Counted from the stretch's first letter, positions 7,076 to 14,966 are shown. The stretch is DNA of 34,605 bases from DATGLW01 sp035293965 (GCA_035293965.1 DATGLW010000001.1:1-34605); one strand, 5' to 3'. Notes: generated by a model not told the origin, from the letters alone. Program-made: numbers and translations.

Positions 7076-8355
7076 TCACCGCCATCGGCTCCTACCTCCC
7101 GCCGTGGCACGGCGCCGGGCGCTCCCGGGCGGCGGGCCCGGACGAGGACGCGGTCACGCTCGCCGTCGCCGCCGGGCGCGTGGCGCTTCGCGCCGCTGCG
7201 GAGGCTGGGCAGCCTCGGGGACCGGGGCAGCCTCGGGGACCGGGGCAGCCTCGGGGGGCCAGGCACGACGGCACCGCGCCCGGACCGGGCCACGTGAGCG
7301 TGGCCCCCGTGCCCGTCGAGCGGGTGGTGCTCGTCAGCCGCGACCTGCCCCTGCTCGAAGGCGGCAACGCGGCGGTTCTCCTGGCGGGCCTCGACCTCCC
7401 ACCGGGGATCGAGGTGGTCGAACGGCTCGGCGGGGCGCCGGCCGCCCTCGACGCCCTGCTCGGCGCGCCCGGCGCGACCCTCGTCATCGGCAGCGACGTG
7501 CGCGACGGGGCCGGTGCGGCGGCGGCGATGACCGGAACGCGAGGGGGCACGGCCACCCCGCTGGCCCGGCTCCACAGGAGCCTGCCGCTGCGGGTGAGGA
7601 CCGACGACGGCGAGGTGCACGAAGACCGCGACCCGCGCCTCGCCCGCGAGCGAGGCGTCCGGGCGTCGCTGCAGGGCGCCGGGCTGCCGGGCAAGCCCGC
7701 GGCCCTCCCCGGCCTCCACCAGCGCGAGGCGGCGCCCTTCTGCGAGGGAGACCCCCCGGACCTGCCCACCGTGGGGGCGAGTGCCGCCCTGTTCGCGTTG
7801 GCCGCGCTCGCGGAGCGGCGCGCGAGCGGCTTGGTGGCGGCCGTCGAGCAGGCGACGGTGGTGGCCGCCGGCTGGGAGCCCACCGGCACCGCCGTGGGCC
7901 GCGAGGAGCCGCCCGCCCGCGACCTCCCCGCCCGCCGCAGCACCCCGGGCGCTCCCATGCGGATCGCACTGACCGCCTACGACCGAGCCTTCGACGCGAA
8001 GGTGCGATGGCAAGCGGGTCGCTGCCCTGCGTGCGGCTCACTCTCGTTCCCGCCCCGCTACCGCTGCGCAGCCTGCGGGTCCGAGGAGGTCTGCGCGCTC
8101 GAACCCCTCCCGCGCACCGGGAGCGTGTACACGGCAACGACCGTGCACCTCGAGGTCCCCGGGCTGGCCTCGCCGTACTCGCTCGCCCTCGTCGACCTCG
8201 ACGGCGTCGCGCTCCGGGCGCTCGTCCACGTGACCGACACGCCTCCTGGCACCGTCGACGTCGGCGACCGCGGCCGGCTGGTGCTGCGGCGGGTCGCCAC
8301 CCGCAACGGCGTGCCGGACTACGGCTACGCCTTCTCGCCCGAGCAGGTCGGCTGA
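7072..8355 (+). CDS. Degenerate thiolase/HMG-CoA-synthase-like domain fused to DUF35 zinc-ribbon/OB domain
   Basis: A 427-residue two-part protein. The start MITAIGSYLPPW and PDEDAVTLAVAAGRVAL match the HMG-CoA-synthase-like branch of the thiolase superfamily. The region where the nucleophilic Cys should be reads VVERLGGAPAALDALLG, with no cysteine, so this half is probably not a working condensing enzyme. From about residue 300 the protein is a DUF35 domain: a zinc ribbon with two CxxC pairs (RCPACGS and RCAACGS), then an OB fold. DUF35 domains bind acyl-CoA and partner thiolase-like enzymes. It carries three GQPRGP repeats near residue 46. GTG 7072 gives the family-typical N-terminus. Its stop overlaps the next thiolase's ATG by one base (TGATG), suggesting co-expression and a complex. 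Confidence 0.75.
   Translation: MITAIGSYLPPWHGAGRSRAAGPDEDAVTLAVAAGRVALRAAAEAGQPRGPGQPRGPGQPRGARHDGTAPGPGHVSVAPVPVERVVLVSRDLPLLEGGNAAVLLAGLDLPPGIEVVERLGGAPAALDALLGAPGATLVIGSDVRDGAGAAAAMTGTRGGTATPLARLHRSLPLRVRTDDGEVHEDRDPRLARERGVRASLQGAGLPGKPAALPGLHQREAAPFCEGDPPDLPTVGASAALFALAALAERRASGLVAAVEQATVVAAGWEPTGTAVGREEPPARDLPARRSTPGAPMRIALTAYDRAFDAKVRWQAGRCPACGSLSFPPRYRCAACGSEEVCALEPLPRTGSVYTATTVHLEVPGLASPYSLALVDLDGVALRALVHVTDTPPGTVDVGDRGRLVLRRVATRNGVPDYGYAFSPEQVG
7207..7260 (+). repeat. Three tandem 18-bp repeats inside the thiolase-like/DUF35 gene
   Basis: Units at 7207-7224, 7225-7242 and 7243-7260 (last with changes at its end) begin GGGCAGCCTCGG and encode Gly-Gln-Pro-Arg-Gly-Pro in frame. They interrupt the thiolase-like domain after its first helix, in a likely surface loop. 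Confidence 0.9.
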
Positions 8356-9515
8356 TGCGGCGGGTCGCGCTCGTCGGGGCGGGGATGACCCCCTTCGGTG
8401 AGCACTTCGCCCTGGGGATCAAGGAACTCCTTCCCATGGCGGTGTCGGAGATGGCCTCGAGCGTCGACAAGGGGCTCGAGCGTTCGGCGATCGAGGCCGC
8501 ATGGATCGGCGAGCTCTCGACAACCGACGGCTTCCCCTCCGGCATCCTCGCCGACAGCTGCGGGCTGCTCGACATCCCGATCACCCGCATCGAGAACGCG
8601 TGCGCGACGGGCCAGGACGCCCTGCGCAACGCCGTGCTCGCCGTCGCGTCGGGCCACGTCGACGTGGCGCTCGTCGTGGGGGCGGACAAGGTGCGCGAGA
8701 CGTCGACCGGGTCGACGTTCTGGGAGTGGATGGGCTACACGCGCGACATGGCCTGGGACTACCCGCTCGGCCTGATCGCCCCCGCCAACTTCGCCCTGCA
8801 CGTGCGGCGCTACCTGCACGAAGCGCCCGCGACACGCGAGCACCTCGCCATGATCGCCGTCAAGAACCACAAGCATGCCGCGACCAACCCGAAGGCACAC
8901 CTGCGCAACGAGATCTCCGTGGAACAGGTCCTCGCGGCGCCCATCGTCGCCGAGCCGTTCGGCGTGTACGACTGCACGCCGCAATCGGACGGAGCGGCGG
9001 CCCTCCTGGTGGCCGGCGAAGAGGCCGCCGGCCGCTTCACCGACCGCCCGGTGTGGGTGCGCGGCTTCGGCCTGGGCCTCGACCGCGTCATGCACCAGCA
9101 CAAGCCCGACATGACCTCGTTCCCGGCGACCGTCAAGGCTGCCAGGGCCGCCTACGCCATGGCGGGGATCGGACCGGACGACATCGACGTCGCCGAGGTC
9201 CACGACTGCTTCACCGGGGTCGAGCTCATGAGCTACGAGGACCTCGGCTTCGCGCCGCGGTTCTCGGGCCACCTCCTCGTGGAGAGGGGGGACCACTACG
9301 TGGGTGGCAGCCTCCCGGTCAACCCGAGCGGGGGCTTGAAGGCGAAGGGCCATCCGCCGGGCGCGACCGGGGTGGCCCAGTGCGTCGAGCTGTTCGAGCA
9401 GCTCCGCGGCGAGGCGGCCAACCAGGTCGACGGCGCCCGGCTCGGGCTCGCCCACAATGTCGGCGGACCCACGGCCGTGGCTGCGGTGACCATCCTCGGC
9501 GCGGAGCCCGGCTAG
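8355..9515 (+). CDS. Thiolase, SCP-x/lipid-transfer type
   Basis: A 386-residue thiolase. The nucleophile is Cys83 in ENACATGQDAL. Later active-site motifs are HDCFT (the SCP-x-type form of the catalytic histidine motif), NPSGGLKAKGHPPGATG with the second His, and a final AHNVGGP. These are the marks of thiolases cleaving 3-ketoacyl-CoA in sterol side-chain and related pathways. ATG 8355 overlaps the stop of the DUF35 fusion gene by one base. With that gene and the enoyl-CoA hydratase 42 bases downstream it forms a compact beta-oxidation-like unit. Substrate size cannot be read; HDCFT-type thiolases often act on bulky acyl chains. Confidence 0.9.
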   Translation: MRRVALVGAGMTPFGEHFALGIKELLPMAVSEMASSVDKGLERSAIEAAWIGELSTTDGFPSGILADSCGLLDIPITRIENACATGQDALRNAVLAVASGHVDVALVVGADKVRETSTGSTFWEWMGYTRDMAWDYPLGLIAPANFALHVRRYLHEAPATREHLAMIAVKNHKHAATNPKAHLRNEISVEQVLAAPIVAEPFGVYDCTPQSDGAAALLVAGEEAAGRFTDRPVWVRGFGLGLDRVMHQHKPDMTSFPATVKAARAAYAMAGIGPDDIDVAEVHDCFTGVELMSYEDLGFAPRFSGHLLVERGDHYVGGSLPVNPSGGLKAKGHPPGATGVAQCVELFEQLRGEAANQVDGARLGLAHNVGGPTAVAAVTILGAEPG

Positions 9516-9557
9516 GCACGACCGGCACCATCGCGTGGACCGACCGACAGGAGGCAG

Positions 9558-10343
9558 ATGACCGACAACCCGTTCGCTCCGGCGCTGCTCATCGAGGCTC
9601 GCGGGCCGGTCCGGATCGTCACCGTCAACCGCCCCGAGGCCCTGAACGCCGTCGACGAGGCGGTGCACCGCGGGCTCGCCAACGTCTGGCCGCACCTCGC
9701 CGCCGACCACGATGCGCGTGCCGTGGTGCTCACCGGAGCCGGCCGCGCCTTCTCTGCCGGCGGCGACATGGAGATGTTCCGGCGGATCCAGGCGGATCCC
9801 GTCGCGCGGGCCTTCCAGCTCGAGCAGGCGCGCGCGGTCTTCAACAACCTGATCGACTTCCCCCTCCCGGTCGTGGCCGCCGTCAACGGCCCCGCCGTCG
9901 GCCTCGGCTGCACGATGGCGGTCCTGTGCGACCTCGTCTTCGTCGCCGAGTCGGCGTTCCTGTCCGACCCCCACGTCAGCGTGGGCCTGACTGCGGGCGA
10001 CGGCGGCGCTCCCTTCTGGCCGCTCACCATGAGCGTCGTCAAGGCGAAGGAGCTCCTGTTCTTCGGCACCAGGATCGGCGCCGCCGACGCCGTCGCGCTC
10101 GGCCTGGCCAACGCGGCGATCCCCGACGCCGAGCTGCTCCCCCACGCCGTCGCGGCGGCCGAGCGGCTCGCGGCCCTCCCCCCACAGGCCGTGCAGTCCA
10201 CCAAGCGGGCCGTGAACCTCCACGTGCGCGCGGCTGCCAACGCGATCCTCGACTACGCGCTGGCCGCCGAGCACCTCTCCTACGACACGAGCGAGCACCG
10301 GGCGGCAGTCGACGACTTCTTCAGCTCACGCCGCGGGAGCTGA
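9558..10343 (+). CDS. Enoyl-CoA hydratase/isomerase family protein
   Basis: A 261-residue crotonase. Recognisable are the start PFAPALLIEARGPVRIVTVNRPEALNAV, the oxyanion-hole segment AGRAFSAGGDMEMF, and NGPAVGLGCTMAVLCDLVFVAE. In place of the usual catalytic Glu pair I see SDPHVSVGLTAGDGGAPFWP, so one or both acids of a classic hydratase look replaced; the reaction may be isomerisation, hydrolysis or retro-aldol rather than hydration. The C-terminal part has the usual AVQSTKRAVN helix. ATG 9558 follows a strong AGGAGG (9549-9554). It sits behind the thiolase and is probably co-transcribed. Family firm, reaction open. Confidence 0.88.
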   Translation: MTDNPFAPALLIEARGPVRIVTVNRPEALNAVDEAVHRGLANVWPHLAADHDARAVVLTGAGRAFSAGGDMEMFRRIQADPVARAFQLEQARAVFNNLIDFPLPVVAAVNGPAVGLGCTMAVLCDLVFVAESAFLSDPHVSVGLTAGDGGAPFWPLTMSVVKAKELLFFGTRIGAADAVALGLANAAIPDAELLPHAVAAAERLAALPPQAVQSTKRAVNLHVRAAANAILDYALAAEHLSYDTSEHRAAVDDFFSSRRGS

Positions 10344-10418
10344 GCGCCACCCCGCAGGAGCTGCGCGCCCGCCACCAGTCCCACATCCGGCACGTCACGA
10401 GCACAGAGGAGGATCCCG

Positions 10419-11852
10419 ATGCCAGAAGAGAAGGAGCTCACGTGGCTGCCCGCCTGGCGCATCCGCGATCTCGTCGCCAAGCGCGACGTGTCGGCGAGAG
10501 AGGTGCTCGACCACTTCCTTGGCCGCATCGAGTCGCTCAACCCCGCGCTCCACGCGATCGCCCACCTCGACGCAGCCGGGGCGCGTGAGCAGGCCCGGCT
10601 CGCGGACGACGCGGTCCGGCGCGGCGACGAGCTCGGCCCGCTGCACGGCATCCCGGTTTCGGTGAAAGAGCACATCGCCGTGAAGGGGATGCCCCTCATG
10701 GGGCTGCGCGGGAAGCCCGGCGCCGTCGCGAAGAACGACGCCATCGGGATCGAGCGGCTGCGAGCGGCGGGGGCCATCATCGTGGGCACCAACACGATGA
10801 TGGGCACGAGGGGTGGCGGCATGCCCCAGGGCGAGGGGCGCGGCACCTTCATGAGCTTCAACTGGGACGCCGAGGCCCGGAACCCCTGGGACCTCGCCAA
10901 GGTGCCGGGGTGGTCGAGCTCGGGCGGCGCGGCGGCGACGGCTGCCGGCCTGCTGCCTGTCGCCATCGGCTCGGACGGAGGGGGGTCGACCCGCCTCCCG
11001 GCCGCCTACTCCGGGGTGGTCGGCATGCACCCCTCCCGGGGCCTGGTCCCCCACGTCGACTACGAGCACCCGACGTTCCTCCTCACCTCGAGCATCGGCC
11101 CGCTCGCCCGCGACGTGCGCGACGTCGCGATCGTGCTGCAGGCGATGGCAGGGCCCGACGGCCGCGACTACGTCTGCATCCAGGCGGACCCGCCGGACTA
11201 CCGCGAGCGGCTCGACTTCGGCGTGGAAGGGCTGCGCTTCGCCTGGACCGACGATTTCGGGTTCGCGTCGCTCTATGCGGCCGAGGAGAGCCACCGCGTC
11301 GTCGCCCTCGTGCGCAGCGCGGCCATGGGGCTGCGGAGCCTCGGCGCCGCCGTCGAGACCACCGGCGAGGTCTGGGAGGACCCGCGCCGCGGCGGCGGCC
11401 CTGCACCCGGCGAGCCGTCGGTGTACGAGGTGTCGGTGGGCGTGAACACCGAGGCGCTGCCCAGGCACGCACCGCACGGCTACCAGGCGGCTGCGGAGGA
11501 ACGGGCGCGCAACTGGGAGCGGTTCCGCCGGCTGTTCCGCGACGTCGACCTGCTCCTCAGCCCTACCTCGCAGCGGGTGGCGCGTACGGTCGAGGAGTGG
11601 GACGCGGCGTGGACGACCGACGGCGCCCGCTATCCCCACGGGAGCTTCGCGCCCACCTACGTGTGCCACACGGTGCTGTGCAACCTGCTCGGTCTCCCAG
11701 CCGTGTCCGTTCCGTGCGGGTTCGTCGACGGGCTCCCGGTGGGCCTCCAGATCATCGGGTGGCCGGGGCGAGAGGAGCTGATCCTCCGGGCGGCCTGCGC
11801 CTTCCAGCGAGCCTTCCCGCGCCTCGAGCACCCCGCCGTCGCGTCGTCGTGA
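10419..11852 (+). CDS. Amidase signature family hydrolase
   Basis: A 477-residue amidase signature enzyme. The Ser-cisSer-Lys triad is visible: Lys83 in PVSVKEH, the cis-Ser within Ser166-168 of GWSSSGGAAA, and the nucleophile Ser190 in SDGGGSTRLPAAYSGVVG. The family hydrolyses C-N amide bonds in the cytosol. The linker is one residue shorter than in FAAH-like members. ATG 10419 has AGAGGAGG upstream. It is last in the plus-strand run starting at 4816, so amide cleavage may be part of that pathway, for example releasing a carboxylate for CoA activation (inference). It faces the P450 operon tail to tail, with a hairpin between them. Confidence 0.92.
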   Translation: MPEEKELTWLPAWRIRDLVAKRDVSAREVLDHFLGRIESLNPALHAIAHLDAAGAREQARLADDAVRRGDELGPLHGIPVSVKEHIAVKGMPLMGLRGKPGAVAKNDAIGIERLRAAGAIIVGTNTMMGTRGGGMPQGEGRGTFMSFNWDAEARNPWDLAKVPGWSSSGGAAATAAGLLPVAIGSDGGGSTRLPAAYSGVVGMHPSRGLVPHVDYEHPTFLLTSSIGPLARDVRDVAIVLQAMAGPDGRDYVCIQADPPDYRERLDFGVEGLRFAWTDDFGFASLYAAEESHRVVALVRSAAMGLRSLGAAVETTGEVWEDPRRGGGPAPGEPSVYEVSVGVNTEALPRHAPHGYQAAAEERARNWERFRRLFRDVDLLLSPTSQRVARTVEEWDAAWTTDGARYPHGSFAPTYVCHTVLCNLLGLPAVSVPCGFVDGLPVGLQIIGWPGREELILRAACAFQRAFPRLEHPAVASS

Positions 11853-11917
11853 CACGAGACGGGCGTGGCGCCAGGAATGGCATCAGGGCCGCCGCCGGAC
11901 CGCCCGCCCGTTTCGCT

Positions 11918-11939
11918 CCGGCCGGGGCTCGCCGGCCGG
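11918..11939. terminator. Perfect 8-bp hairpin between convergent genes
   Basis: Arms CCGGCCGG at 11918-11925 and 11932-11939 pair fully around a 6-base loop. It lies between the stops of the amidase and the HiPIP-like gene and could end transcription from both sides. There is no T-run, as is common for actinobacterial terminators, so the call rests on position and stem only. Confidence 0.4.
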
Positions 11940-11944
11940 CGAGG

Positions 11945-12169
11945 TCAGGGGTCGTCCTCGCGCATCTCCCAGAAGTGGCACCACCAGTCGCCGCCTACCA
12001 GGGATTGGAGCTTCTCGTGCCAGCAGAACGAGAGGTCCTCGCTCGGGTCGAGGTAGTAGAGGCAGGTGCGGCAGCGGTCGCCGTCGAGCGGTGAGCCTCG
12101 GAGTGCGGCGACCTTGACGAGCCGCTGTGCCTCCGCGAAGCGCGCGTCGTCGACGACGGGCTCGGTCAT
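11945..12169 (-). CDS. Small cysteine protein with HiPIP-like pattern, putative iron-sulfur partner of the P450
   Basis: A 74-residue protein with no signal peptide. Its C-terminal half carries C33-x2-C36-x12-C49-x14-C64, and the last Cys sits in DWWCHFW. High-potential iron-sulfur proteins have C-x2-C, a third Cys after about 16 residues, and a fourth in a GWCxxW segment, so spacing and aromatic context are strikingly alike. A four-Cys [4Fe-4S] cluster, as in HiPIP or the small subunits of some glycyl-radical enzymes, is the best reading; a zinc site is the alternative. Its ATG overlaps the P450 stop as ATGA (12166-12169), so the two are translationally coupled. P450s normally pair with ferredoxins, so electron transfer to the P450 is the obvious hypothesis. 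Confidence 0.7.
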   Translation of the reverse strand: MTEPVVDDARFAEAQRLVKVAALRGSPLDGDRCRTCLYYLDPSEDLSFCWHEKLQSLVGGDWWCHFWEMREDDP

Positions 12170-13446
12170 CGAGCCTGGGGCAGCGCGCCAGCTTCCTCGG
12201 CGTGGCGAACCCCTCGTGGGGCGACGAGCAGCGCCGTCAGCCCGCGGAACAGGGCATTGGGGACGTAGGTGATCGACTGGCCTGGCACGAGCTCCATGTC
12301 GGGGACCATGGAGGTGAGCAGCTCCAGCGCGAGGCGCGTCTCGAGCCGGCCCAGCGGGGCGCCGAGGCACAGGTGCGGGCCCTTGCCGAACGCGAGGTGC
12401 AGCTCGGCATCCCGGCGGTCGACCCGGAAGCTGTCGGCGTCGTCGCCGAACTCCTCGGGATCGCGGTCGGCCGACCCGAACGCCATCATCACCTTTGCAC
12501 CGGCCGGGATCGGCACGCCACCGACCACCGTGTCGACCTTGGCGATCCGCCGGTGGTAGAGAACGGGGCCTTCGAACCGGAGGATCTCCTCGACCGCGTT
12601 GGGGATCAGCGAGGGGTCCTCGACGAGCCGCTGCCACTGGCTCCGGCCATGCGCCAGCAACGCGAACACGCCGCTGCCGATGGTGTTGGTGGTCGTCTCG
12701 TGGCCGGCAAGCGCCATCGAGTAGACGATGTTGACGATGTCGAACTGGTTGAGCTGGTCCGGCTTCTCGCGCGAGAGGCGCACGAGGTCGCTCGTGAGGT
12801 CGTCGCGGGGTGATGCCCACCGGTCGGCCACGAAGGCCTCCACGTACTGCCACATCGCCAGGACGTCGTTGGCGGTGGCGACCTGCTCGTCCTCGGGGAG
12901 CCTGCCGTAGGTGAGCAGGACCCGGTTGCGGCTCCAGTCCTTGAGCATGTCGGTGTCGGACGCCGGGAACCCGAGCAGGCTGAAGGCGGCGAAGCCCGGG
13001 AAGGGGAACGCGAACGACTCCACCAGGTCGACGACCGGCCGGTCGCGGAACCCCTCGACCAGCCCGGCCGCGTACTCGCGCAGGACCGGCTCGAGCGACC
13101 GAAGGCGGCGGGGGGTCATCACCGACAGCACGGACTTGCGCATGGGCCCGTGCCGGGGCGGGTCGGCGTTGTTGAGCGTGGGCACGCGGGCGAACCCGCG
13201 GCTCAGCACCTCCTGGGCAGCCGGGCAGACCGGGGTCAGCGGCGACGAGGCGTTCGCTGCCGACCACGAGTCACGGTCGAGCAGGATCTGCTCGATGTCG
13301 GCGTAGCGGGTGACCACGTAGTGGTCCACGCTCGGCACGTAGAAGACGGGCGTCTTCGAGCGCCACTCGCCGAGCACGGTGAAGGGGTCCGCCACGACCA
13401 CCGGGTCGAGGAGGTCGAAGTCGTGGGCAACCGGACAGCCGCTCAT
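12166..13446 (-). CDS. Cytochrome P450
   Basis: A 426-residue soluble bacterial P450. Motifs in order: I-helix oxygen-binding AGHETT (residues 247-252), ExxR as E287-x-x-R290, and the heme loop FGKGPHLCLG with Cys360 as iron ligand. The N-terminus MSGCPVAHDFDLLDPVVVADP is typical of soluble actinobacterial P450s. ATG 13446 has GGGAGGAT upstream; the frame stays open further 5' but without P450 similarity. It is third in the operon flavin reductase, NTF2-like, P450, HiPIP-like. Class I bacterial P450s need an electron-transfer chain; here a flavin reductase and an Fe-S-like protein flank it instead of a ferredoxin reductase and a standard ferredoxin. Substrate not predictable; hydroxylation of a hydrophobic acid or ring fits the neighbourhood. 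Confidence 0.96.
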   Translation of the reverse strand: MSGCPVAHDFDLLDPVVVADPFTVLGEWRSKTPVFYVPSVDHYVVTRYADIEQILLDRDSWSAANASSPLTPVCPAAQEVLSRGFARVPTLNNADPPRHGPMRKSVLSVMTPRRLRSLEPVLREYAAGLVEGFRDRPVVDLVESFAFPFPGFAAFSLLGFPASDTDMLKDWSRNRVLLTYGRLPEDEQVATANDVLAMWQYVEAFVADRWASPRDDLTSDLVRLSREKPDQLNQFDIVNIVYSMALAGHETTTNTIGSGVFALLAHGRSQWQRLVEDPSLIPNAVEEILRFEGPVLYHRRIAKVDTVVGGVPIPAGAKVMMAFGSADRDPEEFGDDADSFRVDRRDAELHLAFGKGPHLCLGAPLGRLETRLALELLTSMVPDMELVPGQSITYVPNALFRGLTALLVAPRGVRHAEEAGALPQAR

Positions 13447-13487
13447 GTCGCCATCCTCCCCGAGAGCTCGCCTCTCGCCATGGCCGG

Positions 13488-14069
13488 TCACACCCGCTCG
13501 CCGAAGTCCATCTCGCGGACGCTGCGCACGACCGGGGACCCGCCCCGCTCCCAGGAGGGGGCAGGCCGGTGCCCTTCGGGCGGTCGTGCCCAGTCGATCG
13601 GGCCCCAGTCGCGCCGCGACATCTCGTGCTTGAAGTCCGGCCGGGCGGCAGCCGCGCACATGGCCTCGTACTCCTCGTTGAAGCGCTTCATCTCCCTCAG
13701 GATCCACCAGTCCTCTTCGGAACGCCATCTCCCCTCGCCTGCGTACTCGATGATCTGCAGCGAGGGGAACTGGGCGGGCGGCCCGGCCGGGTCGGGGTTG
13801 TCAGCCCGGTTCCACACCTTGTAGACGACGCGGTCCCCGTCGATGTTGTACCAGGCGAGCGGCGAGTAGACGTGCGGTGCGAAGCCCATGGTCGACTCCA
13901 AGAACTTCTGGATCTCCGCCGGGCCCCGGAAGCGCCCGTAGAAGTGGTCGAAGTAGACCGCGTCGTCGGTGAACAGGCGCGACCACGCGGCCCAGTCCTC
14001 GAGCACCGGCCCGGTGAGGAAGTAGTGCCGGAAGGCCGCTTCGACCTCGGCGCGATCGACGGTGGTCAT
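13488..14069 (-). CDS. NTF2-like (SnoaL-type) domain protein
   Basis: A 193-residue protein. Residues about 5-130 have the NTF2 cone fold pattern: EVEAAFRHYFLTGPVLEDWAAWSRLFTDDAVYFDHFYGRFRGPAEI, then beta strands ending in WRSEEDWWILREM. The C-terminal ~60 residues (from about 135) form a charged tail rich in Arg, Trp and Pro that NTF2 proteins usually lack. Start ATG 14069 has GGAGGAGGGAGG upstream; its ATG overlaps the flavin reductase stop (ATGA, 14066-14069). NTF2-like proteins act as small isomerases, hydratases or as non-catalytic partners. Here it may bind or reshape the P450 substrate, or act as scaffold; that is inference. Confidence 0.75.
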   Translation of the reverse strand: MTTVDRAEVEAAFRHYFLTGPVLEDWAAWSRLFTDDAVYFDHFYGRFRGPAEIQKFLESTMGFAPHVYSPLAWYNIDGDRVVYKVWNRADNPDPAGPPAQFPSLQIIEYAGEGRWRSEEDWWILREMKRFNEEYEAMCAAAARPDFKHEMSRRDWGPIDWARPPEGHRPAPSWERGGSPVVRSVREMDFGERV

Positions 14070-14674
14070 GAGCCTCCCTCCTCCAGGCCGCGCCGACGAC
14101 GCGCATCGTGGAGCTGCGGCACGTGGTTCCGCTCGTACTGCGCGATCCACTCGCGCGGCAACCGCTTCCAGGCGTCGTTGATGTGCAGGCGCTTGCCCCC
14201 GGGCCGCAGGTGCTCGCTCGCCACCACGTCGCCGATGAAGACCGTGTTCTCCTCGTTGTCGAGCGTGCCCACCACCCGCGCCTCCACGTAGGCGAGCGCG
14301 CCGACGAGCACGGGGGCGCCGGTCACCCCCGGCTTCGTGTCGAGCGTCGCCAGCTTGTCGCCATCGCGGCCCGAGCTGCCTCCCAGCGTCATCAGGATGC
14401 GCAGCGACTCGTCGATCACGTCCTCGTCGGCACAGAGCAGGTGCATCGCGAAGATGCCCGAGCCGAGCACCATGTCGTGGGTCAGGTTGTACTTGGTGAG
14501 CGAGATCATGGCGCGGGGCGCCTCGCGGACGATGCTGGCAGACCCCGCCGACAGCGACATCAGGCCGTTCGCACGCCCGCCGTGCACCGTGGTCACGGCC
14601 ACCGGGTACGGGCGCAGCCCTCCGAGCATGTAGTCGGCGGCATCGACAGCCTCGGGTTCGAGGTGGGTGATCAC
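14066..14674 (-). CDS. Flavin reductase-like (FMN-binding split barrel) protein
   Basis: A 202-residue protein of the flavin-reductase-like domain family. The pattern is PYPVAVTTVHGGRANGLMSLSAGSASI, then PRAMISLTKYNLTHDMVLGSGIFAMHLL, and later KPGVTGAPVLVGALAYVEARVVGTL and TVFIGDVVASE. Family members reduce FMN or FAD with NAD(P)H, or bind flavin as oxygenase partners. Start GTG 14674 is preceded by AAGGAG with only one base of spacing; a promoter-like pair at 14682-14710 would make the mRNA begin at or next to this GTG. It heads the four-gene operon and could feed electrons to the HiPIP-like protein and P450 (inference). Confidence 0.85.
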   Translation of the reverse strand: MITHLEPEAVDAADYMLGGLRPYPVAVTTVHGGRANGLMSLSAGSASIVREAPRAMISLTKYNLTHDMVLGSGIFAMHLLCADEDVIDESLRILMTLGGSSGRDGDKLATLDTKPGVTGAPVLVGALAYVEARVVGTLDNEENTVFIGDVVASEHLRPGGKRLHINDAWKRLPREWIAQYERNHVPQLHDARRRRGLEEGGS

Positions 14675-14681
14675 GCTCCTT

Positions 14682-14710
14682 GTTCTATGGCCCAGGCGAG
14701 CACGGCGCAA
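14682..14710 (-). promoter_or_regulatory. Candidate promoter of the P450 operon, near-leaderless
   Basis: On the minus strand TTGCGC (14705-14710) and TAGAAC (14682-14687) are separated by 17 bases. The first base of the GTG start (14674) lies 8 bases past the -10 box, where transcription would begin, so the message may be leaderless. Confidence 0.45.
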
Positions 14711-14899
14711 CACCGTTGGCCGCCTGGTCGAGCGCCGGGCTTCGCCCATCCTGTCCCGGAGCCCCGGGCCGCACCTGCCACGGAGCGAGCCGCCACGGGG
14801 CGAGCCGGCGGGCGCGGCAGGTCCCTGCCCGGATCGTGCAGGCCGTGCCTGATCGTGTGCCTCCCTGGCTGTCCAGATCGTGTCCGCCATGGAATCGAT

Positions 14900-14916
14900 C
14901 GTTGGCAAAGTCAACG
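14900..14916. promoter_or_regulatory. Imperfect 17-bp palindrome, possible operator
   Basis: Arms CGTTGGC and GTCAACG pair except for one position, around AAA. The site abuts the -35 box of the candidate promoter for the ParB-like gene and lies in the divergent gap between it and the P450 operon. A perfect CAACGTTG (14912-14919) overlaps it. It may be where the ParB-like regulator or another factor binds. Confidence 0.35.
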
Positions 14917-14945
14917 TTGTTCCTTGCCGGGCCCGGCGCTACAAC
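14917..14945 (+). promoter_or_regulatory. Candidate promoter of the ParB-like regulator gene
   Basis: TTGTTC (14917-14922), a 17-base spacer, and TACAAC (14940-14945) fit a sigma-70-type promoter with transcription starting near 14952, 15 bases before the ATG at 14967. This supports that start over in-frame codons further upstream. Confidence 0.45.
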
Positions 14946-14966
14946 GTCTCTGCGACCGGGGGTGGA

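Noticed and set aside
4696..8013. Open frame of 1105 codons on the minus strand
   Set aside because: It runs antisense to the hydrolase and thiolase-like genes, has no recognisable domain, and its composition is that of a GC-rich shadow frame.
14900..14930. Minus-strand promoter using TTGACT within the palindrome
   Set aside because: No acceptable -10 box lies 16-18 bases further along the minus strand; the pair at 14682-14710 is better placed.
14880..14966. Earlier start for the ParB-like regulator
   Set aside because: These codons lie upstream of or inside a good promoter (14917-14945) and do not extend the ParB-like domain.
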